From Zhongshania sp. R06B22 (GTDB taxonomy: Bacteria; Pseudomonadota; Gammaproteobacteria; Pseudomonadales; Spongiibacteraceae), in NCBI RefSeq assembly GCF_040892595.1, contig NZ_JBFRYB010000001.1, positions 682,001 through 746,000 of the forward strand: DNA of 64,000 bases, written 5' to 3'. Position numbers and translations under genes: made by a program. Positions 19,403-29,754 of the stretch are shown in pieces. Below the pieces are notes generated by a model. It did not search any database. It was given only the letters and a program-made list of their open reading frames with translations, and was not told where the DNA came from. Position 1 is the first letter of the stretch. Each line of letters opens with the position of its first letter.

Positions 19403-21136
19403 TTAGAAAGATGGTCGTTGTTGGAAGCGCTGCTTCTTCCGGTAAGGGAATACATCTGCCACATAACCGTTGCGAATGGTTTGCTGGAGCCCTTGCCAGT
19501 ATGCGGGGTCGTATAGATCGCTGTGTAGTGAGTCAAAAACTTTCTTGGCGCGCTGGTTGCCAGAAAAGAATAAACGGAACTCCTCGGGGAAAACATCTTC
19601 CGGGTTGACTTCATACCACGGTTGAGTGGCCATAGCCTGCTCATCATTTTTGGGTTCTGGAAGCTTTCTGAAATTGCAGTCGGTGAGCGGGCAAATTTCA
19701 TCGTAGTCATAGAACACCACGCGACCGTGACGGGTAACCCCAAAGTTTTTCAGCAGCATGTCGCCGGGGAAAATATTACCTGCGGCCAATTGTTTAATGG
19801 CATTACCGTATTCACCCATCACGCTTTCAAGTTGCTGTGTGTCGCAGTCCTTGAGGTAAAGGTTGAGGGGAATCATCTTACGTTCTATATAGACATGCTT
19901 TAGTAGCAGGGCATTGCCACTCACACTGATTTTAGAGGGGGCTTCTTTTTCTAATTCGGCAAGAAGTTCGTCGGAGAAGCGGCGACGATCAAATGCTAAA
20001 TTATTAAATTCTTGGGTGTCTGCCATGCGTCCGCCGCGATCCCAGCGTTTTACCAAGCTGTAGCATTGGCGAACATGTTCTTGGCTCATATCTTTGGGGG
20101 GTGTGAAGCGGTCTTTTATGACTTTATATACATAGCCGAAGTCGGGACGGGTAAATACCAGCATAACCATGCCTTTTATTCCCGGAGCGATAATATAGGG
20201 TGCATCGCTATTTTGGGTGTCATCGACGGCAAAGCGATAGAACTCGGTCTTGCCGTGTTTGGGCATGCCGATGGCGCTATAAAGTTCGAAGATTTCTTTG
20301 TTGGGCATAAGCCGATTTAAAAAGGCGATATACTCTGAGGGAATAGAGGTGTCGACCATAAAATAGCTGCGGCTAAAACTAAATAGAATCGAGATGTCGT
20401 CTGGGTCATGCAATACCGTGTCGACGAAAATAGATTTATTTTCGCTGTGCAATATGGGTAACACAAAGGGCATATTAAAATCGCCGCTGACAATGCGCCC
20501 CACCAGATAAGCGGCCTTGTTACGAAAGAATAATGACTCCAGAGTTTCCACGACCACTTCTTTGCCATTGTCGCGAATTTTTGGAATTAATACCTGGTTG
20601 ACCACCTTCATGATAAAACCGATATCGCGCTCTTGATCTTCCCAGGGAATATTGAATTCACAGTCGTCTAACATTGAGCGAACGATGCTGGCGGCATTGT
20701 CGCCGTTAAAGCGATAGCGTTTAAGTATCGAGTCACTGGCAATCGGTGGGCGCTCATGATTCGAAGTTAGTGCGAAGGTGTGGATGTCACGGATTTTTTC
20801 GTGGTCAAAAACATGGCAATAGATGGAGTTAAAAAAAGACTGAGCAATTTCGTAATTGTCATGATTTTGAATAAGTTCGGCGTATTCCTGTTTTGCTATT
20901 TCCCAGTTGTCGCGATTTTCAACGCTGCCACCGGTGATGGTGTAAGCCGCTTCTGCAACGATGGCGCGCTTTTCCTTCCAGAGCACTAGCCGGTCGCGAA
21001 TTGCCTTTTGGGCACCATGCCAGTCGGCGGCCTCAAAACGCGCTTGGGCGCCAAGGGTGATGTTTTTGTATTCCGCGAAAAACGCATCAAAGCCATTTAA
21101 TATAGCCATGGCAAGCCGGCGAGTATTGGTGGTCAC
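19403..21136 (-). CDS. aceK: Isocitrate dehydrogenase kinase/phosphatase AceK
   Basis: 577 residues, the normal length. This bifunctional enzyme phosphorylates and dephosphorylates isocitrate dehydrogenase and so controls flux into the glyoxylate bypass. Recognisable segments are the ATP-binding APGIKGMVM and the C-terminal catalytic core with LLKNFGVTRHGRVVFYDYDE, where the DYDE acidic residues belong to the active site. aceA and glcB, the bypass enzymes, lie a few genes away, so the neighbourhood is functionally coherent although the genes do not form one operon. Confidence 0.97.
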   Translation of the reverse strand: MTTNTRRLAMAILNGFDAFFAEYKNITLGAQARFEAADWHGAQKAIRDRLVLWKEKRAIVAEAAYTITGGSVENRDNWEIAKQEYAELIQNHDNYEIAQSFFNSIYCHVFDHEKIRDIHTFALTSNHERPPIASDSILKRYRFNGDNAASIVRSMLDDCEFNIPWEDQERDIGFIMKVVNQVLIPKIRDNGKEVVVETLESLFFRNKAAYLVGRIVSGDFNMPFVLPILHSENKSIFVDTVLHDPDDISILFSFSRSYFMVDTSIPSEYIAFLNRLMPNKEIFELYSAIGMPKHGKTEFYRFAVDDTQNSDAPYIIAPGIKGMVMLVFTRPDFGYVYKVIKDRFTPPKDMSQEHVRQCYSLVKRWDRGGRMADTQEFNNLAFDRRRFSDELLAELEKEAPSKISVSGNALLLKHVYIERKMIPLNLYLKDCDTQQLESVMGEYGNAIKQLAAGNIFPGDMLLKNFGVTRHGRVVFYDYDEICPLTDCNFRKLPEPKNDEQAMATQPWYEVNPEDVFPEEFRLFFSGNQRAKKVFDSLHSDLYDPAYWQGLQQTIRNGYVADVFPYRKKQRFQQRPSF

Positions 21137-21260
21137 GTTAGGGTGTCGTCCTATTGTTGCGGTCTTGCGGATTGCGTGTGGTTTGTAGCAACTGATTAAG
21201 CGTGATCAGGCTAGCATGCGGCGCTGACCACGTCTGCACGGTATTTTAGTGCATATTGAT

Positions 21261-22295
21261 TTAAAGGAAGCAGTCCGCCATGACTTCCATTGCTTCGGGT
21301 TGCGCGCAGTTGAGTAGCATAGAATTTATTTCGCCGCGTTTTGATGCTGCCTTCCAGTCGGCGGCTCGTTCGCGAATACGCGCTTCGGGGCCGACAAGGG
21401 CAACTTCATCTACTAGTTCGTTGGGTATGGCGTCGCGTGCTTCATCTTTTTTGCCGGCTAGATATAGGTCTTGTACTTGTTCTGCAGCATCGCCGTAGCC
21501 CATGCGTGAGGCGTAGTCAGTATAGAAATTTTTGCCCTTGGCGCCCATGCCGCCAATATAGAGGGCAAGGAAGTCTTTAACAAAGTGACGACAGCCGTCA
21601 AGGTTGTCGTCCATGATAACGCCAACAAAGGGAGCAACATCGAAGTCGGCCTTACTGCGGCCACTTTTCTCCAGGCCTTTATCTATGCTGGGTTTGAGAA
21701 CAGAGTATTTCTCTGGGCTCATCCAAACAGGGAATACGCCGTCTGCGACTTCCGCTGAGGCGGCAACCCCGGCCGGTGTTATTGATGCGGTATAAATGGG
21801 AATGCTTGGGTCGCCGTGCAAAATCGACTTTAAGGGTTTGCCAAGGCCGGTTGCACCGGGGCCTTTATAGGGCATTTGGTACATAACACCGTCAAATTCT
21901 ACTGGGCCTTTACGCTCGAATATTTCCTTCATGATTTGAATATATTCACGGGTGCGAGTGACCGGCTTGCCATAGGGGACGCCATGCCAGCCTTCTACGA
22001 CTTGAGGGCCTGAGGCGCCGAGTCCGACAATAAAGCGGCCGCCGGATAGTTGGTCTAGGCTCATGGCTGTCATTGCCGCCATGGCAGGGGTGCGAGCCGG
22101 CATTTGCATGATGGCAGTGCCCACTTTAATTGTGCTAGTTTGTGCCAGTATCCACGCCGCAGGAGTAACGGCGTCTGAGCCATAGGCCTCGGCTGTCCAC
22201 ACAGAATCAAAGCCTAGTTTTTCAGCCTGTTTAACGGTATCCATGGGCACTGTTAGTTTTGCGCCCGAATAGCCGAGTAATAGTCCAAGTTTCAT
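21261..22295 (-). CDS. LLM-class F420-dependent oxidoreductase (luciferase-like)
   Basis: 344 residues, a luciferase-like TIM barrel. It begins MKLGLLLGYSGAKLTVPMD and has FDSVWTAEAYGSDAVTPAAW and GRFIVGLGASGPQVVEGWHG, segments seen in the actinobacterial and proteobacterial F420-dependent group. The substrate is unknown, and cofactor use (F420 or FMN) cannot be settled here. Proteobacteria of this type often carry several such genes with lipid or steroid catabolism. Confidence 0.85.
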   Translation of the reverse strand: MKLGLLLGYSGAKLTVPMDTVKQAEKLGFDSVWTAEAYGSDAVTPAAWILAQTSTIKVGTAIMQMPARTPAMAAMTAMSLDQLSGGRFIVGLGASGPQVVEGWHGVPYGKPVTRTREYIQIMKEIFERKGPVEFDGVMYQMPYKGPGATGLGKPLKSILHGDPSIPIYTASITPAGVAASAEVADGVFPVWMSPEKYSVLKPSIDKGLEKSGRSKADFDVAPFVGVIMDDNLDGCRHFVKDFLALYIGGMGAKGKNFYTDYASRMGYGDAAEQVQDLYLAGKKDEARDAIPNELVDEVALVGPEARIRERAADWKAASKRGEINSMLLNCAQPEAMEVMADCFL

Positions 22296-22351
22296 GTGCG
22301 TCTCCCGCGTTCAGTTTTATTGTTTGCTTATTAGGATAAAGAATAGCGTAA

Positions 22352-22840
22352 TTACGGCGTTACTAGCGCCTCTGATGACACGATAATACCGCTTAGATCT
22401 GCGTAGAGATACTCGCCGGCGCCAATCGTGGTGCCGCCAAATTCGAGTTGAATATCACAGCGACCATCACCTAGTTTTTCGGTTTTGCGCGGCACGCAGC
22501 CCAGCGCCATAATGCCTATCGGCATGGTCGCAATTTCTTCAACATCGCGAAGATAGCCATAAATAACAATGCCGGCCCAGCCATTGTCGGCAGCGGCCTT
22601 GGCGAGATTATCGCCGAGTAATGAGCGCCGCGGTGAGGCGCCGCCATCTACGACTAATACGCGGCCGTGACCGGCTTCCTTTACTCGCTCTGCCACTTTG
22701 GAATTGTCTTCAAAGCATTTGATGGTGGCAACCGGGCCGTGAAAATTTTGTTTGCCACCGTAGTGATGGAATTGGCCTTCAATAACGCGGACGTTGTCGC
22801 CGTGTTCATCACAGAGATCTGGGGTGGATATATTATGCAT
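22352..22840 (-). CDS. rraA: RraA family regulator of RNase E / HMG aldolase-like
   Basis: 162 residues, the length of RraA. The sequence VDGGASPRRSLLGDNLAKAA and GWAGIVIYGYLRDVEEI are family signatures. RraA binds RNase E and inhibits mRNA decay; some homologues are 4-hydroxy-4-methyl-2-oxoglutarate aldolases, and the G-D...R-D metal-site residues are kept here, so an enzymatic role cannot be excluded. An AAGGAG ribosome site lies seven bases before the ATG. Confidence 0.9.
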   Translation of the reverse strand: MHNISTPDLCDEHGDNVRVIEGQFHHYGGKQNFHGPVATIKCFEDNSKVAERVKEAGHGRVLVVDGGASPRRSLLGDNLAKAAADNGWAGIVIYGYLRDVEEIATMPIGIMALGCVPRKTEKLGDGRCDIQLEFGGTTIGAGEYLYADLSGIIVSSEALVTP

Positions 22841-22996
22841 GACTCACTCCTTGGCTTTGAATTGTGTAGAAATTCGAGGCTGTGTTGTTGATCATTGTTT
22901 TGTATCTTGGTGCTGGCGTCCAGTATCTTTCGCAAAAAGGCCGCCATTGCCGTCCGATTTTGTCTGCCGTGCTAAGCATTGATCAGATGGGTTTAT

Positions 22997-23560
22997 TTAG
23001 CCAGTAATGATCTCTAGGTATGAGGCATCAATATCAGCGTTAATATAGGCCATGCCCAATACACTTAAGTACTTTAGGCGATCAGCTTTCATCAGGTCTA
23101 TTTCGGGTATGCCGAAACCGTTGTCCTGATAAATGCCGGCTAGATAGCCCATAAAGTCCTCGCCTTCCTTGAGTAGCAGCAAGCTCGCTGCGCCCACATC
23201 GGGTTTTACTTTGAGGTTCAATTCTTCTGGCAGCGTTACCGCAACCACGACGGGCTGTTCATCACCGTCAACTCGCACGCTGCGGTCTCTTACCGTTTGC
23301 TCAGCCCAGTAAAAAGCTAACTCCTTGCTTTGGGTTAAGAAAACTGGCTCGATCGATTCCGTATAGCTATTGCCGATAGCGGCCATGGTTTTCTTTGCGG
23401 CGTCCTTTAGCGCTTTATCGCCTGAGCGCTTTAAGCCCTGTTGTGTGATTGAGTCGACCAGTGCAGATGAGGTGCCGTGATACCAGATGTTGCTCGTCGC
23501 AAACCCCTGGTCACTTAGCACGTCTTTAGCGTCTTTAAGAAAAGTAGGTGTGTCAGTCAT
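22997..23560 (-). CDS. Uncharacterised protein with a possible ADP-ribosyltransferase-like fold
   Basis: 187 residues from the Met at 23560; a start four codons earlier is possible. No family is recognised with confidence. WYHGTSSALVDSITQQGL (about 25-42) resembles the first conserved motif of the ADP-ribosyltransferase/KptA fold, with His in a YHGTS context followed by a helix ending in GL. VFLTQSKELAFYWAEQ (about 73-88) resembles the second motif (strand, then aromatic in a helix). The third, catalytic motif is unclear; GIPEID is one candidate. It lies between rraA and aceA on the same strand. No signal peptide. Confidence 0.6.
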   Translation of the reverse strand: MTDTPTFLKDAKDVLSDQGFATSNIWYHGTSSALVDSITQQGLKRSGDKALKDAAKKTMAAIGNSYTESIEPVFLTQSKELAFYWAEQTVRDRSVRVDGDEQPVVVAVTLPEELNLKVKPDVGAASLLLLKEGEDFMGYLAGIYQDNGFGIPEIDLMKADRLKYLSVLGMAYINADIDASYLEIITG

Positions 23561-23711
23561 ATTTGAAATCACTTAATCAGTTTTAGGTCGTTATCTTAGT
23601 CTATTAGGGCCTGTTCACACTAATTCGATTATTACTGCTGGCGGTAATTTTTGCATCTAGCTAGGTGGTAGCTACGTTGTTTGGTCGCAGCAGGAGCAAT
23701 CGAATTCCCCA

Positions 23712-23747
23712 GTAAAAAAGGCGACACCTTTTGCAAGGGGCCGCCTT
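23712..23747 (-). terminator. Terminator after aceA
   Basis: An imperfect hairpin pairs AAGGCG with CGCCTT and, inside an internal loop, CCTT with AAGG. On the minus strand it is followed by six T residues, which suits the aceA transcript. Confidence 0.75.
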
Positions 23748-23799
23748 TCTTTCATCGCTGGAGTGACCAGCGATGGGGTGTGCTAAACGCTAATTGAGC

Positions 23800-25398
23800 T
23801 TAGCCGAACTGGTTAGACGTGTTTTTCGCGCCGCCAGCTTTCAGTGCAAGTTCACCAGCATAGTATTCTTTGTGGTCGTCACCCATGTCTGAGCCAGACA
23901 TGTTTTGGTGCTTAACACAGGCAATACCTTGACGGATTTCTTTACGCTGTACGCCAGCAACATAACCCAGCATACCTTGCTCACCGAAGTACTCTTTAGC
24001 AAGGTTGTCAGTAGACAACGCAGCAGTGTGGTAAGTCGGCAGAGTGATCAGGTGGTGGAATACGTTCGCTTCACGAGCAGTATCTGCTTGGAAAGTCTTG
24101 ATGCGAGCATCAGCGACTGCAGCCAATTCAGTTTCGTCGTATTCAGCTGACATCAGGCTCGCACGATCGTAAGCAGATACGTCTTTGCCTTCAGCAGTCC
24201 AAGTATCGAAAGTTTGCTGACGGAAGTTCAGAGTCCAGTTGAAAGAAGGAGAGTTGTTGTAAACCAACTTCGCATCTGGGTGAACTTTACGAACATCGTC
24301 CATCATGCCTTTGATTTCGTGAACGGTCGGAACGGCTGTTTCAATCCACAGCAGGTCAGCGCCAGCATTGATAGCTTCGATACAGTCGAATACGCAACGC
24401 TCGTGGCCAGTGCCTTCGCGGAATTGGTACAAGCCAGAAGGCAAGCGCTTAGGACGAACTAGCTTGCCGTTACGGTTGAAGCATACGTCGCCTTCAGCCA
24501 TGTCAGCTACGTTGATTTCTTCAACATCAAGGAAAGAGTTGTATACGTCGCCCTGATCGCCTGGCTCTTTAACAACAGCGATTTCTTTGGTCAGGCCAGC
24601 GCCTTCAGAGTCGGTACGTGCAACGATAACGCCGTTGTCGACACCCAGCTCCAAGAAAGCGTAACGCAGTGCGCGCAGCTTATTGTGGAAGTCGGCGTGG
24701 GGTACGGTTACTTTGCCGTCCTGGTGACCGCACTGCTTTTCGTCAGCAACTTGGTTTTCGATCTGCAGGCAGCAAGCGCCAGCTTCGATCATTTGCTTGG
24801 CCATCAGGTAAGTCGCTTCGGCGTTACCGAAACCAGCGTCGATGTCAGCAACGATAGGTACTACGTGAGTAACATGGTTGTCGATTTGATCTTGGATCTT
24901 GGCTTCTTCAGCAGTGTCGCCAGCTTCGCGAGCAGCATCTAGGGCGCGGAACAGACCGCCCAGTTCACGTGCATCGGCTTGGCGCAGGAAGGTGTACAGC
25001 TCGCGTACTAGGTCGGCAACAACTGTTTTTTCGTGCATTGACTGGTCAGGCAGGGGACCGAATGCAGAGCGCAGTGCAGCAACCATCCAACCAGACAGGT
25101 ATAAGTAGCGGCGATCGGTTTTGCCGTTGAAGTGTTTCTTGATAGAAATCATCTTCTGCTGACCGATAAAGCCGTGCCAGCAACCCAGAGACTGAGTGTA
25201 TTTGGTCTTGTCTTTGTCAAACGCTGCCATGTCTGCGCGCATGATGTCGGCAGTGTACTTGGCAATGTCTAGGCCAGTTTTGAATTTGTTCTGTGCACGC
25301 ATACGTGCTGCAGATTCAGGGTTGATGGCGTCCCAGCTGCTTCCGCCTTCTTGCTTAAGTGCGGCAACTGCTTGGATGTCTGCTTGTAGAGTTGACAT
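23800..25398 (-). CDS. aceA: Isocitrate lyase
   Basis: 532 residues. It splits isocitrate into succinate and glyoxylate, the first bypass step. The length and the DEKQCGHQDGKVTVP motif, with the catalytic Cys in the QCGH context, mark the longer Pseudomonas/Acinetobacter-type enzyme rather than the E. coli type of about 430 residues. WIETAVPTVHEIK and the C-terminal GSDMGDDHKEYYAG segment support it. It is divergent from glcB across 328 bases; expression is probably induced on acetate or fatty acids. Confidence 0.97.
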   Translation of the reverse strand: MSTLQADIQAVAALKQEGGSSWDAINPESAARMRAQNKFKTGLDIAKYTADIMRADMAAFDKDKTKYTQSLGCWHGFIGQQKMISIKKHFNGKTDRRYLYLSGWMVAALRSAFGPLPDQSMHEKTVVADLVRELYTFLRQADARELGGLFRALDAAREAGDTAEEAKIQDQIDNHVTHVVPIVADIDAGFGNAEATYLMAKQMIEAGACCLQIENQVADEKQCGHQDGKVTVPHADFHNKLRALRYAFLELGVDNGVIVARTDSEGAGLTKEIAVVKEPGDQGDVYNSFLDVEEINVADMAEGDVCFNRNGKLVRPKRLPSGLYQFREGTGHERCVFDCIEAINAGADLLWIETAVPTVHEIKGMMDDVRKVHPDAKLVYNNSPSFNWTLNFRQQTFDTWTAEGKDVSAYDRASLMSAEYDETELAAVADARIKTFQADTAREANVFHHLITLPTYHTAALSTDNLAKEYFGEQGMLGYVAGVQRKEIRQGIACVKHQNMSGSDMGDDHKEYYAGELALKAGGAKNTSNQFG

Positions 25399-25726
25399 AT
25401 GTGGTCCCTATTTTGTTGCGAGTTGGGTGGTGAACGCTGGCTAGTCTACGCGCGGCGGTTAAATTTTTCTAATTTATAGTTATTATGTCGAGTATTCATA
25501 TTGAGAATGTCGCGTGTTTAATGTTTTTTTAGGGTTTATGTGACGACCGAATACTAAGTGCTACAGGGTAAATAAGGTGGCGCCTGGGCTCAAAAAGTCC
25601 TTTGATTTCACTTTTGCATTCACAAAAGAAATAGCAGTGATAATATGGATAAATTTGCAGAATTATCCCTAGCTGCTAGGATAGCTGTCTAATTATCGTT
25701 AAATTCTGTTTCAAAAAGGAGTGTTT
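25399..25726. other. Divergent aceA/glcB control region
   Basis: No gene. An A+T-rich stretch with a CTTTTG...CAAAAG inverted repeat around 25607-25624 and TAATAT-like boxes could hold promoters for both genes. No operator of a named regulator could be assigned. Confidence 0.5.
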
Positions 25727-27910
25727 ATGTCTTCGGCCATTTCCAGAGTACAGCACAGCGGTCTTCAAATTGCCGATGTACTTTATCGTTTGGTTAATGA
25801 TGAAGTTGCTCCGGGTACTGGGATCAGCCCAGATACGTTTTGGGCCGCGATGGCGGATATATTAAAGGATTTAGCGCCTAAAAATCGCGAATTGCTGCAA
25901 AAACGCGAGCAAATCCAAGCTCAGATTGACGACTGGCACCGTGCCCACGCTGGCAAATTCGATGCTGCGGCTTATAAGGCTTTCTTGCAAGACATTAACT
26001 ACCTGCTGCCAGAGCCAGCAGACTTTAGCGTTGCTACCGAAAACGTAGATGAAGAGATAGCGACTCTTGCTGGTCCTCAGCTGGTTGTGCCGGTAATGAA
26101 TGCACGCTATGCACTTAATGCAGCGAATGCGCGTTGGGGCAGCTTGTACGACGCACTTTACGGCACCAACGTGATCTCAGAGGCTGACGGCGCCGATAAG
26201 GGCAAGGGTTACAACCCGGTGCGCGGCGCTAAAGTTATCGCCTATGCACGCCAGTTTCTCGATCAGCACACCAGCTTGAGTGCTGGCAGCCACGTGGACG
26301 CTACTTTATATAGCGTCGTTGACGGTGCTTTGGCCGTTACCTTGGCCGATGGCAGCGTGACGGGCTTAGAAGATCCTTCGCAGTTTGTCGGCTATTTGGG
26401 TGACGCGACAGCGCCGACCAATATTTTGCTGATCAATAATGGTCTTCACATTGATATTCAGATTGATGACCAACACCCGATCGGAAAAGATGACGCGGCA
26501 CGCGTGAAGGATGTTGTACTCGAGTCTGCCCTCACTACGATTCAGGATTGTGAAGATTCTGTTGCTGCGGTCGATGCAGACGACAAAGTTGAGGTCTACC
26601 GCAACTGGGTGGGTCTGATGAAGGGCGATCTTCAAGAAGCCTTTATGAAAGGTGGCAAGGAGCTTACTCGTACCCTGGCCTCCGACCGTGTATTCACCGC
26701 GGCCGGTGGTGGCGAAACCGTATTGCACGGACGCAGCTTATTGTTAGTGCGTAATGTCGGCCATTTAATGACCAATGGCGCGATTATTGACGCCGATGGT
26801 TTTGAGGTGCCAGAAGGCATTATGGATGCCATGGTGACCGTGCTTGCGGCTATGCACGACCTGAAGCAAACCGGCGCATTGCGTAATTCTCGCGCTGGCA
26901 GTGTGTATATCGTTAAGCCCAAAATGCATGGTCCTGAAGAAGTTGCCTTCGCCGCAGAATTATTCTCTCGCGTTGAAGATGCCTTTGGTCTAGCTCGCAA
27001 TACCTTGAAAATCGGCATCATGGATGAAGAGCGCCGCACTACGGTGAATCTAAAGGCCTGTATTGCAGCAGTACCTGAGCGCGTTATCTTTATAAACACA
27101 GGCTTCTTGGATCGCACTGGTGATGAAATTCACACCAGCATGGAAGCGGGCCCCTTTGTTCGCAAAGCAGATATGAAGAAGCAGGCGTGGATCAATGCCT
27201 ACGAAGATTGGAATGTTGATATCGGTTTGGCTTGCGGCTTAAGTGGTCACGCTCAGATTGGTAAAGGTATGTGGGCAATGCCCGATGAAATGGCGGCGAT
27301 GATGGATGCCAAAATTGGTCACCCGAAAGCCGGCGCAAACTGCGCTTGGGTACCTTCACCCACCGCGGCGACCTTGCACGTGATGCATTATCACCAAGTA
27401 AATGTGCTGTCGGTGCAGGAGCAATTGGCCAGCCGTCAGCGTGCGGCGCTGGATGATATTTTGTCCATACCCGTTGCCCAAAACCCAAGCTGGAGTGCGG
27501 AAGATATTCAGCAAGAGCTGGATAACAATGCGCAGGGCTTGCTGGGTTACGTGGTGCGCTGGATTGATAACGGTGTAGGTTGTTCCAAGGTGCCAGACAT
27601 TAATGATGTTGGGTTAATGGAAGACCGTGCCACGCTGCGTATCTCTAGTCAGCATATCGCTAACTGGTTGCGTCATGGTATTTGCACCGAAGCACAGGTG
27701 CTTGAAACTTTGAAGCGTATGGCGGCCGTTGTTGATGGTCAGAACGCGAGTGATGCCGAATACACCCCCATGGCGGCTAATTTTGACGGCAGCGTGGCGT
27801 TTCAGGCGGCCTTAGAATTGGTTCTAAAAGGATGCGAGCAGCCCAGCGGTTACACCGAGCCGGTTTTGCATCGCCGTCGTATAGAGTACAAGGCAAAACA
27901 AGCGGGCTAA
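25727..27910 (+). CDS. glcB: Malate synthase G
   Basis: 727 residues from the ATG at 25727, which has AAGGAG five bases upstream; the GTG at 25721 lies inside that ribosome site. It condenses glyoxylate with acetyl-CoA to give malate. Length and motifs ([42 protein letters not shown], the catalytic region GKGMWAMPD and [18 protein letters not shown]) identify the single-chain G isoform. It completes the glyoxylate bypass with the divergent aceA. Confidence 0.98.
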   Translation: MSSAISRVQHSGLQIADVLYRLVNDEVAPGTGISPDTFWAAMADILKDLAPKNRELLQKREQIQAQIDDWHRAHAGKFDAAAYKAFLQDINYLLPEPADFSVATENVDEEIATLAGPQLVVPVMNARYALNAANARWGSLYDALYGTNVISEADGADKGKGYNPVRGAKVIAYARQFLDQHTSLSAGSHVDATLYSVVDGALAVTLADGSVTGLEDPSQFVGYLGDATAPTNILLINNGLHIDIQIDDQHPIGKDDAARVKDVVLESALTTIQDCEDSVAAVDADDKVEVYRNWVGLMKGDLQEAFMKGGKELTRTLASDRVFTAAGGGETVLHGRSLLLVRNVGHLMTNGAIIDADGFEVPEGIMDAMVTVLAAMHDLKQTGALRNSRAGSVYIVKPKMHGPEEVAFAAELFSRVEDAFGLARNTLKIGIMDEERRTTVNLKACIAAVPERVIFINTGFLDRTGDEIHTSMEAGPFVRKADMKKQAWINAYEDWNVDIGLACGLSGHAQIGKGMWAMPDEMAAMMDAKIGHPKAGANCAWVPSPTAATLHVMHYHQVNVLSVQEQLASRQRAALDDILSIPVAQNPSWSAEDIQQELDNNAQGLLGYVVRWIDNGVGCSKVPDINDVGLMEDRATLRISSQHIANWLRHGICTEAQVLETLKRMAAVVDGQNASDAEYTPMAANFDGSVAFQAALELVLKGCEQPSGYTEPVLHRRRIEYKAKQAG

Positions 27911-27956
27911 ATAGCTTAGCTACCGTTTGCTGCAACAGTTCCTGTCAGTGAGGTTT

Positions 27957-27982
27957 GGCCCGGATTTTCCGGGCCTTTTTTA
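27957..27982 (+). terminator. Rho-independent terminator after glcB
   Basis: The 7-bp stem GGCCCGG / CCGGGCC with loop ATTTT is followed by seven T residues. Confidence 0.92.
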
Positions 27983-28117
27983 TTTTCGGCTTCGCACTTT
28001 TTCACTCCGCGCTAAGTTGTGGTGCGCTGGCGCGTGTTTGCGGGGCTAACTGGCAGAGTCTAGAAAAAAACCTCATAATCACTGCTAATTATAAAATTAA
28101 GCGGAGTTATTTTTGTT

Positions 28118-29065
28118 ATGAATCTGTCGCGTATTGACCTAAACCTGCTTGTTTATCTCGATGTATTGCTGCGGGAAAAAAATGTCACCCGGGCCGCCGA
28201 GCAATTGGGGATTACTCAGCCGGCATTGAGTAATGGTCTGCGACGCCTGCGTGACTTGTTCAATGACCCTCTGCTGGTAAGAACCAGCGAAGGCATGACT
28301 CCGACCGAGCGCGCCCTAGAATTGCAGCCGCAGGTGCGGAATATTCTGTCATCGGTTGAGCAGGCAGTGTTGCCGGTATCTGATTTTGAAGTGACAGAAA
28401 GCACCCGTGTGTTTCGGATTATGGCCAGTGACTATGCAGAATCGACCTTGTTGGCACCGCTATTGTTCAAGCTGCGGGACGAGGCGCCGAATATCACCTT
28501 AGATGTTCTTACCCCCAGTGATGTTACCTTTCAAGATTTGGAGCAGGGCAAGATCGATATGGCGATTAACCGCTTTGATCGTCTGCCGCAGTCTTTCCAT
28601 CAAGCCACCGTTTGGCGAGATAGCTTTTCGTGCTTAATGAGTAGTAATAATAAGGCTCTCGCTAATTTCGATATGGATGCATTTTTGGCGGCACCGCACA
28701 TCTGGGTAAGTAAGACGGGTATGGGGGTGGGTCGAGGGATGAGCCAACGCGATAGCCAGCGGCTGGGCTGGGTCGATGAGGCCTTGGCTGAGTGTGGCCA
28801 CGAGCGCCAAATTCGCGTGTTTACCCGCCATTATCAAGTGGCGGCACTGCTGGCTAAGCATCCAGACTTGATCGCTACGCTGCCGACCCAGGTCGCTCGC
28901 CTGTATGACGAAGACCCGCGCTTGGCGACCCGCAAGCCGCCATTTATGATTATTCCCATTGAGTTGAAACTGGCATGGAGTCCGCTGCTACAGCACGACC
29001 CCGGCCATATTTGGCTGCGCCGTCGCATTGTTGAAGTTGGCCAAGAAATCACTAATCCAGACTGA
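28118..29065 (+). CDS. LysR-family transcriptional regulator
   Basis: 315 residues. The N-terminal winged helix-turn-helix (about 4-63: LLREKNVTRAAEQLGITQPALSNGLRRL, read in pieces) is followed by a periplasmic-binding-like effector domain (about 90-305). The 'DLNLLVYLDVLL' start is typical of the NodD/LinR-like branch. It lies downstream of glcB on the same strand but behind a strong terminator, so it is separately transcribed. Its target and inducer are unknown; a glyoxylate-bypass gene is possible by position only. Confidence 0.92.
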   Translation: MNLSRIDLNLLVYLDVLLREKNVTRAAEQLGITQPALSNGLRRLRDLFNDPLLVRTSEGMTPTERALELQPQVRNILSSVEQAVLPVSDFEVTESTRVFRIMASDYAESTLLAPLLFKLRDEAPNITLDVLTPSDVTFQDLEQGKIDMAINRFDRLPQSFHQATVWRDSFSCLMSSNNKALANFDMDAFLAAPHIWVSKTGMGVGRGMSQRDSQRLGWVDEALAECGHERQIRVFTRHYQVAALLAKHPDLIATLPTQVARLYDEDPRLATRKPPFMIIPIELKLAWSPLLQHDPGHIWLRRRIVEVGQEITNPD

Positions 29066-29289
29066 GTTAGTTCAAGAGTTTGCCCGTCGACGCGGTGGAA
29101 AACCTTGTGAGCCGTGTCTGTTCTGTCTAGGCGTGCCCTCAGTCTTAGTCTGGGCTAATTTCGGTATGGCTCGTCGATAACGGTGAATACGGCGTTAATA
29201 TCGGCCAATTTCTAATAATTTATGGCTCTTGCGTGACCTCGTCGGGCAAAACTGTCATGCTTAACGGCTTACTTTAACGGGAGGCTCCC

Positions 29290-29754
29290 ATGATTATAGC
29301 GAATGATTGCGTAGTGGCATTTCACTACACCCTGACTGATGAAAGCGGTGTTGAAATTGATACATCAAAAGGTCAGGAGCCATTGGCATATCTACACGGC
29401 CACGGCGGCATCATTCCGGGGCTTGAGCGCGAATTGACGGGTAAAACCATCGGTGATGCGATGAAAGTAACGGTACAGCCAGCAGATGGCTACGGTGAGC
29501 AAAATGCTGAATTGATTCAGCCAGTGCCCCGCGCTGCGTTCCAGGGCGTTGATCAGATTGAAGTTGGTATGCAATTTCAGGCTGAGGGTGCCGGTGGTCA
29601 AATGCAAACAGTGGTAGTCAAAGAAGTGGATGACGAGAATGTCACTGTTGATGCCAACCACCCCTTGGCAGGCCAAGTACTGAACTTTGATGTCAGCATT
29701 GAATCAGTGCGCGCTGCAAGCGAAGAAGAATTGGCCCACGGCCACGTTCATTAA
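29290..29754 (+). CDS. FKBP-type peptidyl-prolyl cis-trans isomerase, SlyD-like
   Basis: 154 residues. The FKBP domain is interrupted by an insert-in-flap (about 70-125), as in SlyD: FHYTLTDESGVEIDTS, the GGIIPGLERELTG flap entry, PADGYGEQNAELIQPVPRAAF, and VDANHPLAGQVLNFDV. The tail is short and ends HGHVH, a reduced form of the metal-binding His-rich tail of E. coli SlyD. It is a cytosolic folding helper and possible nickel chaperone. A GGGAGG ribosome site is present. Confidence 0.92.
   Translation: MIIANDCVVAFHYTLTDESGVEIDTSKGQEPLAYLHGHGGIIPGLERELTGKTIGDAMKVTVQPADGYGEQNAELIQPVPRAAFQGVDQIEVGMQFQAEGAGGQMQTVVVKEVDDENVTVDANHPLAGQVLNFDVSIESVRAASEEELAHGHVH

Noticed and set aside
25607-25624. 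CTTTTG...CAAAAG inverted repeat as an operator for aceA/glcB
   Set aside because: Only six base pairs in A+T-rich DNA and no match to a regulator site I can name; noted in the region description only.
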